Notes: a model not told the origin generated them from the letters alone. Counted from the stretch's first letter, positions 29,862-39,157 are shown. The stretch: 64,000 nucleotides of DNA from an uncultured Acidobacteriota bacterium (GCA_902825875.1 CADECP010000015.1:97655-161654), one strand, 5' to 3'. Made by a program: numbers and translations.

Positions 29862-30773
29862 ATGAAGACTGACGATTTCATAGCACGTCACTCCAAACCA
29901 ATTGCGGCGCTCTTTAAGGGCGTCACTGAACGGTATGGCGTCACGGAAAGGCAATTTGCCGACCGTTTGGCTGCCATCGCCGTTCGTTCCGGCGAAGATG
30001 GTGGCAGCGCAAAAGAGTTTCTGGCAGGGATCAAGGCCGACGAATTGTGTCTGGCGGTTGCTTGCGAAAATGGTGATGGTGCGGCTTGGGAGAAGTTTGA
30101 AACCGAGTTCCGTCATTCAATGCAGGGAGCCGCGCGAGCTTTGACCAAAGACGAAGCCGAAGCAGAAGACTTGGTGCAGTTCGTGTACGGTGAACTGTTC
30201 GGCGTCCGCACCGATGGCGACAAACGGTTGAGCAAGCTGGCGCATTATTCCGGTCGAGGCAGTTTGGGCGGCTGGCTGCGCGCGGTTGTGTATCAATGCT
30301 TCATTGATCGCAAACGACAAACAGCGCGGTTTGAACAGGTCGAAGAGGCTTCGGAATTTGAACGGCTGGCCAACAACGCCGCGATGAACGGCAATGGCTC
30401 TTTGCAGGTTCATCTGGCTGCGCCTGACGATCTGGAAGATACTCGTTTGCGACGCGCCACCGAAGAAGCCATCACAAAGGCTTTTGCTGAAATGAACCCG
30501 CGCGACCGGTTGATGCTGAATTATTACTACTTTGAAGATCTTACCTTGCGCGAGATCGGCTTGCTAATGAACGTTCACGAAGCAACGATCAGTCGCTGGC
30601 TGGCCAAAGCGCAGCGCGAAATCAAACGCAAAACCGAAGAAATTTTGCAACGCAGTTATGGGTTGCGGCGCGGAGAAGTCGGCGAGTGCATTGAAATCGC
30701 CGCGCGTACCGAGCTGGACGTTCGCAAACTGATTGGCGATGTCAAAGGCGTGGTTGCCGAACGCGCACCGTAA
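29862..30773 (+). CDS. Sigma-70 family RNA polymerase sigma factor
   Basis: 303 residues from the ATG at 29862. Region 2 is around EAEDLVQFVYGELF followed by SGRGSLGGWLRAVVYQCFID, and region 4 is LNYYYFEDLTLREIGLLMN plus the helix ATISRWLAKAQREI that contacts the -35 box. The N-terminal ~95 residues precede region 2 and are unusual for a plain ECF factor, which is about 190 residues long. The next gene encodes a zinc-finger, single-membrane-span protein, so this is probably a sigma/anti-sigma pair answering an envelope signal. Confidence 0.86.
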   Translation: MKTDDFIARHSKPIAALFKGVTERYGVTERQFADRLAAIAVRSGEDGGSAKEFLAGIKADELCLAVACENGDGAAWEKFETEFRHSMQGAARALTKDEAEAEDLVQFVYGELFGVRTDGDKRLSKLAHYSGRGSLGGWLRAVVYQCFIDRKRQTARFEQVEEASEFERLANNAAMNGNGSLQVHLAAPDDLEDTRLRRATEEAITKAFAEMNPRDRLMLNYYYFEDLTLREIGLLMNVHEATISRWLAKAQREIKRKTEEILQRSYGLRRGEVGECIEIAARTELDVRKLIGDVKGVVAERAP

Positions 30774-30783
30774 AGTTCGTGCT

Positions 30784-30848
30784 TGTAGTTCCGCCTTTAG
30801 GCGGCTGGCTTTGGCTTGAACAGCCAGCCGCCTAAAGGCGGAACTACA
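30784..30848. repeat. Long perfect intergenic palindrome
   Basis: The arms of 27 nt start tgtagttccgcctttaggcg and pair with the complement ending at 30848; the loop is 11 nt. Similar 'tagttccgcctttaggcgg' elements are common in acidobacterial intergenic DNA (knowledge, not checked). It lies between the sigma and anti-sigma genes and may act as a partial terminator. Confidence 0.8.
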
Positions 30849-30967
30849 AACGGAGTTCGCAAGAGATTCACTACCGCACGTTCAAGATGCGGGCTTTTGG
30901 AAAAGAACCCAATAAATTCAGGCAAAAATTCACTAGCCTGAACCTTCAAAACTCAGAGCATAAAGCA

Positions 30968-32224
30968 GTGGCACTCGAACAACACAACACGGCGTTAGAT
31001 TTTGAAACGATGCTGCGACGCCACCTGTCGCGCGGCGGTTCTGTCGTCGAAGCTTGTATGGGCTTTAACGTGGACACGGCTAACGCTTATCTGGAAAACG
31101 CGCTCGGCGCTTCGGCACGTTCTCAATACGATTCACACCTTGCCGGATGTCCTTCCTGCCGACGCCATGTCATTGAACTTTCCCGCTTGATGCAATTGCC
31201 GCAGTCGGAAACCAACCGTGCTCCGGTGGTTGCACCGCCCAGCATCTGGTCACATTGGAAATCGGTCGTCGCCGATTGGGGCGAATGGCTGGGAGTGACA
31301 ACCTGGCAACAAGGTTGGGCGACTGCCGGAATCGCTGCGGCAATTTTGATTGGCGCCGTTTCCGTTCAACTTTGGCGGCAGCAAACTGCCAAACCCTCTG
31401 AAACGAATGTCGCAATTACCGAATCAGTTAATGGCAATTCAACATCGCAACTGGATTTGAATTCGGAAGCTTCGAATTTTGGCGCTCAGGGTGAAACCAC
31501 CGTTACATCGGCGCAAAGTCTGACGGCGAATAACATTCCCAAGCCGGATGTCAGTCCAAATCCAAATGGATTGTCTTTGGTCGCTGGCGGTAATTCAGCG
31601 GTTGGAACTGCTTTCGCCCAACCTAATGGCGGCCAGTCCTTAACTTTGGTGGCAACAACGCCGCCCTCTTTCCCAGAAGCGAAACCGACCACAGGCATAT
31701 TGGTGTCTTCTCTGGCTGGCGGACAAACGTTCAATGTTCCCATCGCTCGAACTGCAGCGGATGAATCAGCGGCTCCGGTTGCACCGCCGGTTGCTGAAGC
31801 GGAACCAAGAGAGAATGTTGTTACTGCTCAAATCGGCCCTTTGCCGAGCGACAACCCGATGGTGAAAAAAGGAAAGGAACCAAAGCCACCGAAGATTTCT
31901 TCGAGCGTGATGGATAAAGCCTTCAGTTTTTTGCCGACTCGCAAATCCGATGACGCTCGCAAACTGGAAGAAAAAGAAATCGAAAAGGACGCGCCATCTC
32001 TGTTGACGGTTCGTCGTCGTGACAAGGTTTTCAACCATCAGGGCGGTTTTTGGGTTGATAGCGCCTATAAACCGGATATGGCCTGGCGAGTGACGAAAGT
32101 GGTTTTGGACAGCGAAGAATACAAACAATTGCTCGCCGCAGAGCCAATGCTGAAAGAATACTTCGCTCACGGGCAGGCCATCGTGGTTTGGAAGGACAAA
32201 ATTTATAAGGTCGTGGCGAAGTAG
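30968..32224 (+). CDS. Putative anti-sigma factor with zf-HC2-like zinc finger
   Basis: 418 residues from a GTG at 30968; starts at 30887 and 31008 are also possible and none has a good ribosome site. An N-terminal zinc-binding motif H-x3-C-x2-C is seen (YDSHLAGCPSCRRHV). One membrane segment follows (about WATAGIAAAILIGAVSVQLW). The outer part is Pro/Ala/Thr-rich with a conserved-looking C-terminal globule (FNHQGGFWVDSAYKP). The layout matches ZAS-domain anti-sigma factors that hold their sigma factor at the membrane. A strong terminator follows. Confidence 0.78.
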   Translation: MALEQHNTALDFETMLRRHLSRGGSVVEACMGFNVDTANAYLENALGASARSQYDSHLAGCPSCRRHVIELSRLMQLPQSETNRAPVVAPPSIWSHWKSVVADWGEWLGVTTWQQGWATAGIAAAILIGAVSVQLWRQQTAKPSETNVAITESVNGNSTSQLDLNSEASNFGAQGETTVTSAQSLTANNIPKPDVSPNPNGLSLVAGGNSAVGTAFAQPNGGQSLTLVATTPPSFPEAKPTTGILVSSLAGGQTFNVPIARTAADESAAPVAPPVAEAEPRENVVTAQIGPLPSDNPMVKKGKEPKPPKISSSVMDKAFSFLPTRKSDDARKLEEKEIEKDAPSLLTVRRRDKVFNHQGGFWVDSAYKPDMAWRVTKVVLDSEEYKQLLAAEPMLKEYFAHGQAIVVWKDKIYKVVAK

Positions 32225-32246
32225 TCAGAATTCGTTATGTGAATAG

Positions 32247-32288
32247 AAAAGGCCAGAAGTCGCTCGACGATTTCTGGCCTTTCTTTTT
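32247..32288 (+). terminator. Rho-independent terminator after the anti-sigma gene
   Basis: AAAGGCCAGAA (32248-32258) pairs with TTCTGGCCTTT (32272-32282), followed by TTTTT within 6 nt. Confidence 0.85.
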
Positions 32289-32390
32289 GTGCGGTTTCTT
32301 TTCATCGGACGAGCAAGCTCCTATAATCGCTGCGCCTTTCAATGCGATCATCCGCAATCGAAGTTCAACTTATTTTCAAGGAGCAAGCCC

Positions 32391-33776
32391 GTGAAGCGAA
32401 TTGCCGCTTTCGTTTTGTCCGCCATTCTGTTGTCGGTTTTGCCGTTGCCGAGTTCCGACGCGCAACAAATCCAGGTTTCCTCGAAACTCAACCCGCAAAT
32501 TGAAAAGATTGTCAGCGAAATTTCCGCCAAGAACATCGAAGACATCATTCGCAAACTCGTCAGTTTCGGCACACGGCACACGCTTTCGACGCAAGATGAT
32601 CCGAAGCGCGGAATTGGCGCAGCGGCTCGGTGGATCAAATCCGAAATGGATCGTTACAGCCAGGAATCCGGCGGACGTTTGCAGGTCGCCAACGACGAGT
32701 TCATTCAACCCGTCACGCCGCGTTTTCCGCGCGAAACCAAACTCATCAACATCGTCGCCACTTTGCCGGGCACTCAAGCCGAATCGAAAGATCGAATTTA
32801 CGTTGTCAGCGGGCATTACGATTCGATTTGTTCGCCGTTCAGCGACACGGAATGCGATGCCCCCGGAGCCAGCGATGACGCTTCGGGCACGGCGGCTGTG
32901 ATGGAAATGGCTCGCGTCATGTCGAAATACCAGTTCGATGCGACGATAGTTTTTATGACCGTTCCCGGCGAAGAGCAGGGCTTGCTCGGCGCGCATCACT
33001 GGGCGGAAGAAGCCAAAAAGAAAGGCTTGAACATTGCCGCGATGTTCACCAACGACATTATCGGCAACACGTTGGGCGGCAACGGAGTTCGTGACAATCG
33101 GCGGGTTCGCCTGTTTTCCGAAGGCGTGCCGACGACTGAAACCGAAGCCGAAGCCCGCGCTCGGCAATCCGTCGGCGGAGAAAACGACGGCCCTTCGCGG
33201 CAACTGGCCAGATACATTAAAGAAGTCGGCGAACGTTACTTGAACAATTTTGAAGTGACGCTGGTTTATCGCCGAGATCGGTACGGACGCGGCGGCGACC
33301 ACAACGCATTTTTGCAGCAAGGGTTTCCGGCGGTTCGTTTTACCGAACCGAACGAGGACTTTACTCGCCAGCATCAACGAGTCCGCGAAGAAAACGGTAT
33401 CAAATACGGCGATGTATTCGAGATGGTTGATCCGGCGTATGTCGCGCAAGTCGCCCGCATCAACGCCATCGCAATGGCGAGCATGGCGCTGGCCCCGGCT
33501 CCGCCAAGCGGCGTGCGATTCAAAACCGGGCGGCAGGAATACGACACCACCGTTGCCTGGCAACCGAACAAAGAACCTGACGTTGCCGGATACCGAATTG
33601 TCTGGCGTGAAACTTATCAACCGTTCTGGCTTCGCAGCATTGAAGTCGGCAATGTCGCCGAATATGTGATGAAGAGTTTGTCCAAAGACGATTACTTTTT
33701 CGCCGTGCAAGCTGTGGACAAAGACGGCAACGCCAGCGTGACTTCGTTTCCGCGTTCGGGGCAAGGACGCCGATAG
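32391..33776 (+). CDS. Secreted M28-family zinc aminopeptidase with C-terminal FnIII domain
   Basis: 461 residues from the GTG at 32391 with AAGGAG 7 nt upstream; the upstream extension crosses non-coding DNA. Signal peptide about 1-24. M28 metal ligands: His142/Asp144 (SGHYDS), Asp in GASDDASGT, Glu pair in PGEEQGLLG, Asp in FTNDIIGN, and a late His in TRQHQRV. The last ~95 residues are a fibronectin type III-like domain (PPSGVRF ... YFFAVQAVDKDG). It cleaves N-terminal residues from peptides outside the cytoplasm. Appears to be a single-gene unit. Confidence 0.92.
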   Translation: MKRIAAFVLSAILLSVLPLPSSDAQQIQVSSKLNPQIEKIVSEISAKNIEDIIRKLVSFGTRHTLSTQDDPKRGIGAAARWIKSEMDRYSQESGGRLQVANDEFIQPVTPRFPRETKLINIVATLPGTQAESKDRIYVVSGHYDSICSPFSDTECDAPGASDDASGTAAVMEMARVMSKYQFDATIVFMTVPGEEQGLLGAHHWAEEAKKKGLNIAAMFTNDIIGNTLGGNGVRDNRRVRLFSEGVPTTETEAEARARQSVGGENDGPSRQLARYIKEVGERYLNNFEVTLVYRRDRYGRGGDHNAFLQQGFPAVRFTEPNEDFTRQHQRVREENGIKYGDVFEMVDPAYVAQVARINAIAMASMALAPAPPSGVRFKTGRQEYDTTVAWQPNKEPDVAGYRIVWRETYQPFWLRSIEVGNVAEYVMKSLSKDDYFFAVQAVDKDGNASVTSFPRSGQGRR

Positions 33777-33780
33777 AGAA

Positions 33781-33880
33781 GTCAAAAGGCAAATCTCAAA
33801 ATCAAAAGGCAAGAATTGCCGGATGTCGAGCACTCATTTTTGACTTTTGATATTTGCCTTTTGCCATTTGATTTTTGCAG
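33781..33880. repeat. Intergenic inverted repeat of 'tcaaaaggcaaat' words
   Basis: The left arm (33781-33813) holds two TCAAAAGGCAA units. The right arm (about 33836-33880) holds the complementary TTTGCCTTTTG and related units. The 18 nt tcaaaaggcaaatctcaa at 33782-33799 recur exactly at 63983-64000. Confidence 0.75.
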
Positions 33881-33980
33881 TTGTCATCATCCTGTAGTTC
33901 CTCAACACGCGCCGCCGAACCGGCACGAGTCGGTGATCGGAGGGCGTGCCCTCTAACGTTGCTTTAACAAGGAGAATTGT

Positions 33981-34235
33981 ATGGACGCTACTGCGTTGAT
34001 TGTATTTTTGCTGGTCGGAGCCGCCGCCGGATGGATTGCCGGCAATCTGATGCGAGGCGGTGGGTTCGGCATGGTGGGCAATATCGTCGTGGGAATCATC
34101 GGAGCTTTTTTGGGAAGCTGGCTGCTGGGAATGCTGAAGATTTCCATCGGCAGCGGCTTGATTAACTCGCTGGTCACGTCGGTCATCGGAGCAGTCGTGC
34201 TGCTTTTTGTGGTCGGCTTAATCAAGAAAGCTTGA
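33981..34235 (+). CDS. GlsB/YeaQ/YmgE family small membrane protein
   Basis: 84 residues, three hydrophobic segments rich in glycine: ALIVFLLVGAAAGWIAGNLM, GMVGNIVVGIIGAFLGSWLL, LVTSVIGAVVLLFVVGLI. This is the transglycosylase-associated protein family, often induced by stress; its molecular role is unclear. AAGGAGAATTGT precedes the ATG. Flanked by hairpin repeats on both sides, so probably monocistronic. Confidence 0.9.
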   Translation: MDATALIVFLLVGAAAGWIAGNLMRGGGFGMVGNIVVGIIGAFLGSWLLGMLKISIGSGLINSLVTSVIGAVVLLFVVGLIKKA

Positions 34236-34238
34236 AGG

Positions 34239-34308
34239 CAGTTCCCGGTTTCCAGTTTCCAGTTTGTGGCTGACCGTAAAACTGGAAACCGGAAACTGGT
34301 GACTGGAA
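34239..34308. repeat. Intergenic hairpin of 'ccagtttcc' words
   Basis: The left arm cagttcccggtttccagttt... (34239-34265) and right arm aaactggaaaccggaaactg... (34279-34308) are made from repeated CCAGTTTCC words and their complement. Lies between two genes; no clear T tract. Confidence 0.7.
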
Positions 34309-34324
34309 ACTACAGTGGAGATTT

Positions 34325-35053
34325 ATGCAGTACCGAAATTTTTGTTTATTGTTTTTGTTTGTTGTGATTTGTGCGGTTCCGGCGGCGGCGCAGCAAAAAC
34401 CGAAACGCCCGGTCAAAAACCCGCCGCAGTATCCGAACATCATTGATCTGGAAAACAAAGACCCCCAAGCCAGCGCGACCAAACAGGCAGACCCGCCCGG
34501 TGAAACTCAGCAACCCGCGACAGTCACTGTGCAACCGGACGCGCTGACCAAAGCCTTTACGATCATTGCCGAAGAATTGAAATCGCTGTCGCAGGAAGTC
34601 AGAGCTTTGAACGTGCGCCAGCAATTGGAAATCGAATTCCTGCGAATGAATCGCGTCGAACAGCGAATCGCCACTTACGAAAGCACGCTGCGCCCGATCC
34701 GCGAACGCATCGCTTTGCTCGAAGCGGAAGACCAGACTTTGCAGCAATTGATGACGCGCGAATCTCTGCTGGCACAAACAGCGACCATCGGAACTTTCAA
34801 CCGCGACGCGACGATGGCGCAGATTCGTTATCAGCACGAAGCTCGTTTGAATCAGGTTCGCGCCGAAGTCGAAAGATTGCGCGGACTGGAAACCAGCCAG
34901 GTGCAATCGCTGGAGATTTACCAAAAGCTGAGCGACGAAATCGAAAAGAAGATTCAGCAGGCCGAAGACAAGTTGCGGCAGTTTGAAAACAAAAATTCTC
35001 AAGCTGCCAAATCCGAAACCACTCAACCCAACCCGAATCAGGAGAGACAATGA
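34325..35053 (+). CDS. Secreted coiled-coil protein of unknown function
   Basis: 242 residues. Signal peptide about 1-22 (LLFLFVVICAVPAAAQQ), a Pro/Gln-rich linker (about 24-70), then a long charged helical region (about 75-225) with heptad-like spacing (RIALLEAEDQTLQQLM, EIEKKIQQAEDKLRQFENK), and a polar tail. I do not recognise a family. The stop overlaps the ATG of the next gene (ATGA), so it is co-translated with the asparaginase-like hydrolase. It could be a periplasmic scaffold. Confidence 0.75.
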   Translation: MQYRNFCLLFLFVVICAVPAAAQQKPKRPVKNPPQYPNIIDLENKDPQASATKQADPPGETQQPATVTVQPDALTKAFTIIAEELKSLSQEVRALNVRQQLEIEFLRMNRVEQRIATYESTLRPIRERIALLEAEDQTLQQLMTRESLLAQTATIGTFNRDATMAQIRYQHEARLNQVRAEVERLRGLETSQVQSLEIYQKLSDEIEKKIQQAEDKLRQFENKNSQAAKSETTQPNPNQERQ

Positions 35054-36207
35054 GCAACGAACAAATGAAGCGCAGAGAGTTCATCCGAAACTCAGCGATT
35101 GCCGGTTTGACCGCGCCGCTTTTGACGGGGGAAACGCTTGCCCAGCAAGCGCCGAAACCGATGGGCAAGGCTCGCCCTGTGGTGATTTCCAGCGCCAACA
35201 CCAACCGCGGCGCGGACGGCAAAGTCTTCAATGGCGGCATTGATTGCGTCAGCCGGGCGATGGATATTTTGAAACGCGGCGGCGACACGCTCGAAGCGGT
35301 TGTTGCCGGCGTCAACATTGTCGAAAGCGATCCGCGCGACAATTCGGTCGGTTACGGCGGATTGCCGAATGCCGACGGCGATGTCGAACTGGATTCCTGC
35401 TGCATGCACGGCCCATCGCGCCGAGCCGGTTCGGTCGCCAGTTTGCGCTACATCAAAAATCCGGCGTCAGTGGCCAAACTCGTGTTGGAGCGAACCGATC
35501 ACATCATGCTGGTCGGCGAAGGCGCGCTGCGTTTTGCGCTGGCTCACGGGTTCAAGAAAGAAGATTTGCTGACCGAAGATTCGCGCAAAATCTGGATGAA
35601 GTGGCGCGAAGAAATGAGCGACGACGACACTTGGGGGCCGAGTCCGAAACATCCGAAACCGGCCTCAGCTTCGAGCAGGAAAATTGCCAGCACCTTGACG
35701 ACTCCGGCGGACATCGCCTTCAACGAATGGGCGATGGATGTCATTCGCCGCCGTCCGACCGGAACGATTAACTGTCTGGCGGTGGATGCCAGCGGAGACA
35801 TTTCCGGCGTGACGACGACTTCCGGTCTGGCGTGGAAAATTCCCGGTCGCGTGGGCGATTCGCCGATCATCGGAGCGGGTTTGTATGTGGACAACGAAGT
35901 CGGCGCGGCGGGTTCGACCGGGCGTGGCGAAGAAAACATTTACATCTGCGGTGGTCACACGATTGTCGAAAACATGCGGCGCGGAATGAATCCGACCGAA
36001 GCCTCGCTAGATGTGCTGAAACGAATCTCTCACCGATACGGCGATAACCCGACGGAACTGGCCAAGTTCAACATCACGTTTTACGCCGTCAACAAAGCTG
36101 GCGAATACGGCGCGGCGAATCTGTGGGGCGGCGGCAAATTCGCCGTTCACGACGGCACACAAGCCAAAGTGCTGGATACGGCTTACCTGTACGAAAAGAA
36201 AAAGTAG
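35050..36207 (+). CDS. Tat-exported N4-(beta-N-acetylglucosaminyl)-L-asparaginase-like (Ntn) hydrolase
   Basis: 385 residues. Twin-arginine signal KRREFIRNSAIAGL (7-20) and an export site near ETLAQQA. Belongs to the glycosylasparaginase/isoaspartyl peptidase family: autocleavage would expose Thr239 (PTGTINCLAVD) as nucleophile, and GRVGDSPIIGAGLYVDNEVG and CGGHTIVENM line the site. Glycosylasparaginases split the GlcNAc-Asn bond of glycopeptides. CAGGAGAGACA precedes the ATG, which overlaps the preceding stop. Substrate could also be isoaspartyl peptides. Confidence 0.88.
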   Translation: MSNEQMKRREFIRNSAIAGLTAPLLTGETLAQQAPKPMGKARPVVISSANTNRGADGKVFNGGIDCVSRAMDILKRGGDTLEAVVAGVNIVESDPRDNSVGYGGLPNADGDVELDSCCMHGPSRRAGSVASLRYIKNPASVAKLVLERTDHIMLVGEGALRFALAHGFKKEDLLTEDSRKIWMKWREEMSDDDTWGPSPKHPKPASASSRKIASTLTTPADIAFNEWAMDVIRRRPTGTINCLAVDASGDISGVTTTSGLAWKIPGRVGDSPIIGAGLYVDNEVGAAGSTGRGEENIYICGGHTIVENMRRGMNPTEASLDVLKRISHRYGDNPTELAKFNITFYAVNKAGEYGAANLWGGGKFAVHDGTQAKVLDTAYLYEKKK

Positions 36208-36544
36208 TATCAGGCTGGTAATTGATGTTACGCGATTGCAGATCAGGTAAAGCGTTTGGCAGTTTCTTCGTACCGGTAGGGACGGTTGAAATTAGCGCGG
36301 CGTTTCAACGCCGGGTAGCAGAGCCTTTCTTTGTCGCGTCCTGTAAGGACGCTTGAACCTTGTTCTGGCCGAAACTCAAGCGTCCCTACAGGACGCCGGT
36401 TCATTCGCTGCTTTTCCCGGCAGTGAACTGCCGCGCTAATATCAACCGTCCCTACCGGGACGAAAACCGTGTCAAGCCCAATGTTCGATTCCTTAGCGCG
36501 TAACATCAGCGCAGTAAATAATCGAAGGAGATGACAACGAAATT
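36208..36544. other. Intergenic region carrying a large nested palindrome
   Basis: About 340 nt without a gene. Its centre is the nested inverted repeat at 36272-36460; GAAGGAG near 36523 is part of the start region of the next gene. Confidence 0.6.
36272..36460. repeat. ~190-bp nested palindromic element
   Basis: The outer arms (ccggtagggacggttgaaat... from about 36273; complement ending near 36459) enclose a second hairpin with GCGTCC-TGTA-GGACGC-type arms (36338-36358 and 36376-36396). Folded as RNA or single-stranded DNA it would form a cross-shaped structure. No open frame. It resembles non-autonomous palindromic repeats; no transposase is nearby. Confidence 0.75.
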
Positions 36545-38227
36545 ATGAGCACTGCGGAAATTGCCAACGACTCACCGTACGCCGCCAAACCCTGGCTGAA
36601 GCATTACGACTTTTGGGTAGACCCGAACCCAAACATGCCGCGCCAACCGCTGTACCAGATTTTGCAAGTTGCCAGCGTCAGTTACCGCGATAAACCGGCG
36701 ACGGCGTTTCTCGGCGCGTTTCTGACTTTCGGCGAAGTCAAATCTCAGGTGGATCGGCTGGCAAGCGCGCTCAGCAAACTCGGCGTCAGCAAAGGTGATC
36801 GCGTAGGCATCATGCTGCCGAACTGTCCGCAATACTTAATCAGCTTTTTCGCCATCGTTCGGTTGGGAGGGATTGTCACCAACGTCAATCCGATTTACAC
36901 GCCGCGCGAAGTCGAAGCCGTTGCCAAAGATTCCGGCATGAAAGCCGTCATTGTCTTGGATTTGATGACGCCGGTCGTGCTTGGCATTCGAGCGAACACG
37001 CAAATTGAAAACGTCATTGTCACCAGCTTGCAGGAGTATTCCGCCAATCCTGAAATTGCGCCTGCCGCTCCGGCAGGAACCTTGTCGTTCAAACAATTGA
37101 TTGAAGACACCGAAACTGCCTTGCCGCGAGTGGCCATCACGCCCGAAGAAGATGTGGCCGTGTTGCAATACACCGGCGGCACGACAGGCGTTCCGAAAGG
37201 CGCGATGCTCACGCATTTCAATCTGTATTCCAACGTCATTCAGTCGTACATCTGGGGCAGAGAATTGGCGCAACCCGGAGACGAACGCTACTTGATGGTC
37301 ATTCCTTACTTTCACATTTACGGCCAGACAGTTGGAATGCTGCTCGGAACCTGGAACGGCGCAATGCAGATTCCCGTGCCGAAATTCGACCCCAACGCGC
37401 TGATTCAAGCCATCAAAACTTACAAACCGACGTTCTTTCCCGGAGTGCCTACGCTGTACATTTCCATGCTCAACCATCCCGAAATCAAAACTTGCGGCTT
37501 GGAATATGTGCGGCGATTCAACAGCGGCTCGGCTCCGTTGCCGGTAGAAGTCATCGAACAGTTTGAACAATTGAGCGGCGCGATGCTTTACGAAGGTTAT
37601 GGACTGACGGAAGCTTCGCCGACGACGCATTCGACACCGACGCTGGCTCGGCGCAAACCCGGCAGCATAGGGCTGACTTACCCGGCAACCGACGCGAAGA
37701 TCGTTGACCTGGAAACCGGCCTGACCGAAGTGCCGCTTGGTCAGGAAGGCGAATTGTGCATTCGCGGGCCGCAAGTGATGAAAGGCTATTGGAACCGCCC
37801 TGACGAAACCGCCATCGCGCTGCGCGCCGACGCTCAAGGAAGCTGGCTGTACACAGGCGATGTGGCTCGTATGGACGAAGACGGTTACTTTTACATCGTT
37901 CAGCGCAAGAAGGACATGATTATCGTCGGCGGTTTCAACGTGTATCCCAACGAAGTCGAAGACGTGTTGTTTACGCACCCGGCTGTGCTGGAAGCCGCCG
38001 TCATAGGCATTCCCGATCAATATCGCGGCGAATCGGTCAAAGCCTTTGTCGTGCTGAAACCTGGCGCTTCGGCCACCATCGAAGAGCTTTCTGAGTTCTG
38101 CAAAAACGATCTGGCGAAATACAAAGTCCCGTCAATCATCCAGATTGTTCCCAGTTTGCCGAAAAGCGCCGTCGGCAAAGTGCTGCGACGCGAACTGAGG
38201 GAAATGGAAAAGGCAGGGGAGGTTTAA
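36545..38227 (+). CDS. fadD: Long-chain fatty acid--CoA ligase (AMP-forming)
   Basis: 560 residues, full length for FadD-type enzymes. Activates fatty acids to acyl-CoA via acyl-AMP. P-loop [13 protein letters not shown] (about 208), linker/A5 motif [26 protein letters not shown] hinge, [12 protein letters not shown] and the catalytic Lys region [12 protein letters not shown] near the C-terminus. Supplies substrate for the dehydrogenases at 25.5-29.7 kb, though not in the same operon. GAAGGAG lies about 16 nt before the ATG, a little far. Confidence 0.93.
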   Translation: MSTAEIANDSPYAAKPWLKHYDFWVDPNPNMPRQPLYQILQVASVSYRDKPATAFLGAFLTFGEVKSQVDRLASALSKLGVSKGDRVGIMLPNCPQYLISFFAIVRLGGIVTNVNPIYTPREVEAVAKDSGMKAVIVLDLMTPVVLGIRANTQIENVIVTSLQEYSANPEIAPAAPAGTLSFKQLIEDTETALPRVAITPEEDVAVLQYTGGTTGVPKGAMLTHFNLYSNVIQSYIWGRELAQPGDERYLMVIPYFHIYGQTVGMLLGTWNGAMQIPVPKFDPNALIQAIKTYKPTFFPGVPTLYISMLNHPEIKTCGLEYVRRFNSGSAPLPVEVIEQFEQLSGAMLYEGYGLTEASPTTHSTPTLARRKPGSIGLTYPATDAKIVDLETGLTEVPLGQEGELCIRGPQVMKGYWNRPDETAIALRADAQGSWLYTGDVARMDEDGYFYIVQRKKDMIIVGGFNVYPNEVEDVLFTHPAVLEAAVIGIPDQYRGESVKAFVVLKPGASATIEELSEFCKNDLAKYKVPSIIQIVPSLPKSAVGKVLRRELREMEKAGEV

Positions 38228-38414
38228 GGAATGTCTCGAAGAGAAATTGGTCAGCATGCTTTACGGGACGAGAAAAAAAGACAATGCAAGCGTCTTTTTG
38301 AAATGCAATCCACAGCTTGAACTTCAGCTTATGATAACAGCAAGCGGAACATAAACGCTTGTTTCGCCCAACTGGGAATATTTTCTCAGGCGCATCGAAT
38401 AAGGCATTTACAAC

Positions 38415-38435
38415 TGTCACATTCGGCCAGTGACA
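38415..38435. promoter_or_regulatory. Possible operator upstream of the unknown 200-residue gene
   Basis: TGTCAC-N9-GTGACA inverted repeat that ends 18 nt before the ATG at 38454. The position fits a repressor site over the promoter. Confidence 0.3.
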
Positions 38436-38453
38436 ATAACAAGTGAGGGTAAT

Positions 38454-39056
38454 ATGACTGAAAACAGCCAATCCACGATTGAAAATGAAGCCACAGCCTT
38501 TAAGGCAACTTTTTCAGATTTTGAAAACTTGCTCAATCAATTTTGCGAAACTGGCAAACAAGTTTTGAAAGCTGAAGGTGAAAAAGAGAAGTTGGAAGTG
38601 TTCACTGTTATTCAAGGGGCGCTTCTAACTCAGGCGAGATCTATTGGGGAAATCTTCCTCGAATCCTATGACGTTCAGGACCAGGAAGTGAAAGGACAAG
38701 CTGAAAGATTTCTCCGCTCTACCGGAGTCAGGGAAATGATGGCCAGCACCAAAGCTCTCATGGAAAATAACTCGCTCAACAAGAGGTCTATCTTTGGCTG
38801 GATCTACTTGATACTTGAGAAGATCAAAAAGATTCTGACAATGCTTGCAGAGATCTTCCCGTTTCTCCAAAAAATCTTTGATTTGATTATCAAGATACTC
38901 AGAATCCTAGAAAACCTTTTGAGAAACATCGCCGAGTTGTTTGGCGACGACTTGGCCAAGATTGCAGACAACGCAGACCGGATTTTTTGGAGCTTTATGG
39001 AGCGATATTGGAATGCCACTGCCGCATTGGAAAGAAGACGAGCAGCTATTGGCTGA
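38454..39056 (+). CDS. Unrecognised protein with C-terminal hydrophobic helices
   Basis: 200 residues from the ATG at 38454, with GAGGGT close upstream; an in-frame start at 38430 falls inside the operator-like palindrome. The first ~110 residues are polar and helical. Residues about 110-175 are strongly hydrophobic and amphipathic (FGWIYLILEKIKKILTMLA, IFDLIIKILRILENLL). No signal peptide and no known motif. Base composition is visibly richer in A and T than the neighbours, which hints at transfer. Function unknown; a membrane-active or membrane-tethered protein is possible. Confidence 0.75.
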   Translation: MTENSQSTIENEATAFKATFSDFENLLNQFCETGKQVLKAEGEKEKLEVFTVIQGALLTQARSIGEIFLESYDVQDQEVKGQAERFLRSTGVREMMASTKALMENNSLNKRSIFGWIYLILEKIKKILTMLAEIFPFLQKIFDLIIKILRILENLLRNIAELFGDDLAKIADNADRIFWSFMERYWNATAALERRRAAIG

Positions 39057-39079
39057 GTTGATCTCAGTTGAGAGGGGGC

Positions 39080-39114
39080 AGCAAAGAAGACGGCAGTAAT
39101 GCTGTCTTCTTTGT
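39080..39114. terminator. Hairpin between convergent genes
   Basis: CAAAGAAGAC (39082-39091) pairs with GTCTTCTTTG (39104-39113). No T tract on either strand, so terminator function is uncertain, but it sits between two convergent stops. Confidence 0.5.
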
Positions 39115-39157
39115 CAGGCTGAAATCAGTGGTTTGAGATTGGAATTTAGAGCCTGCG

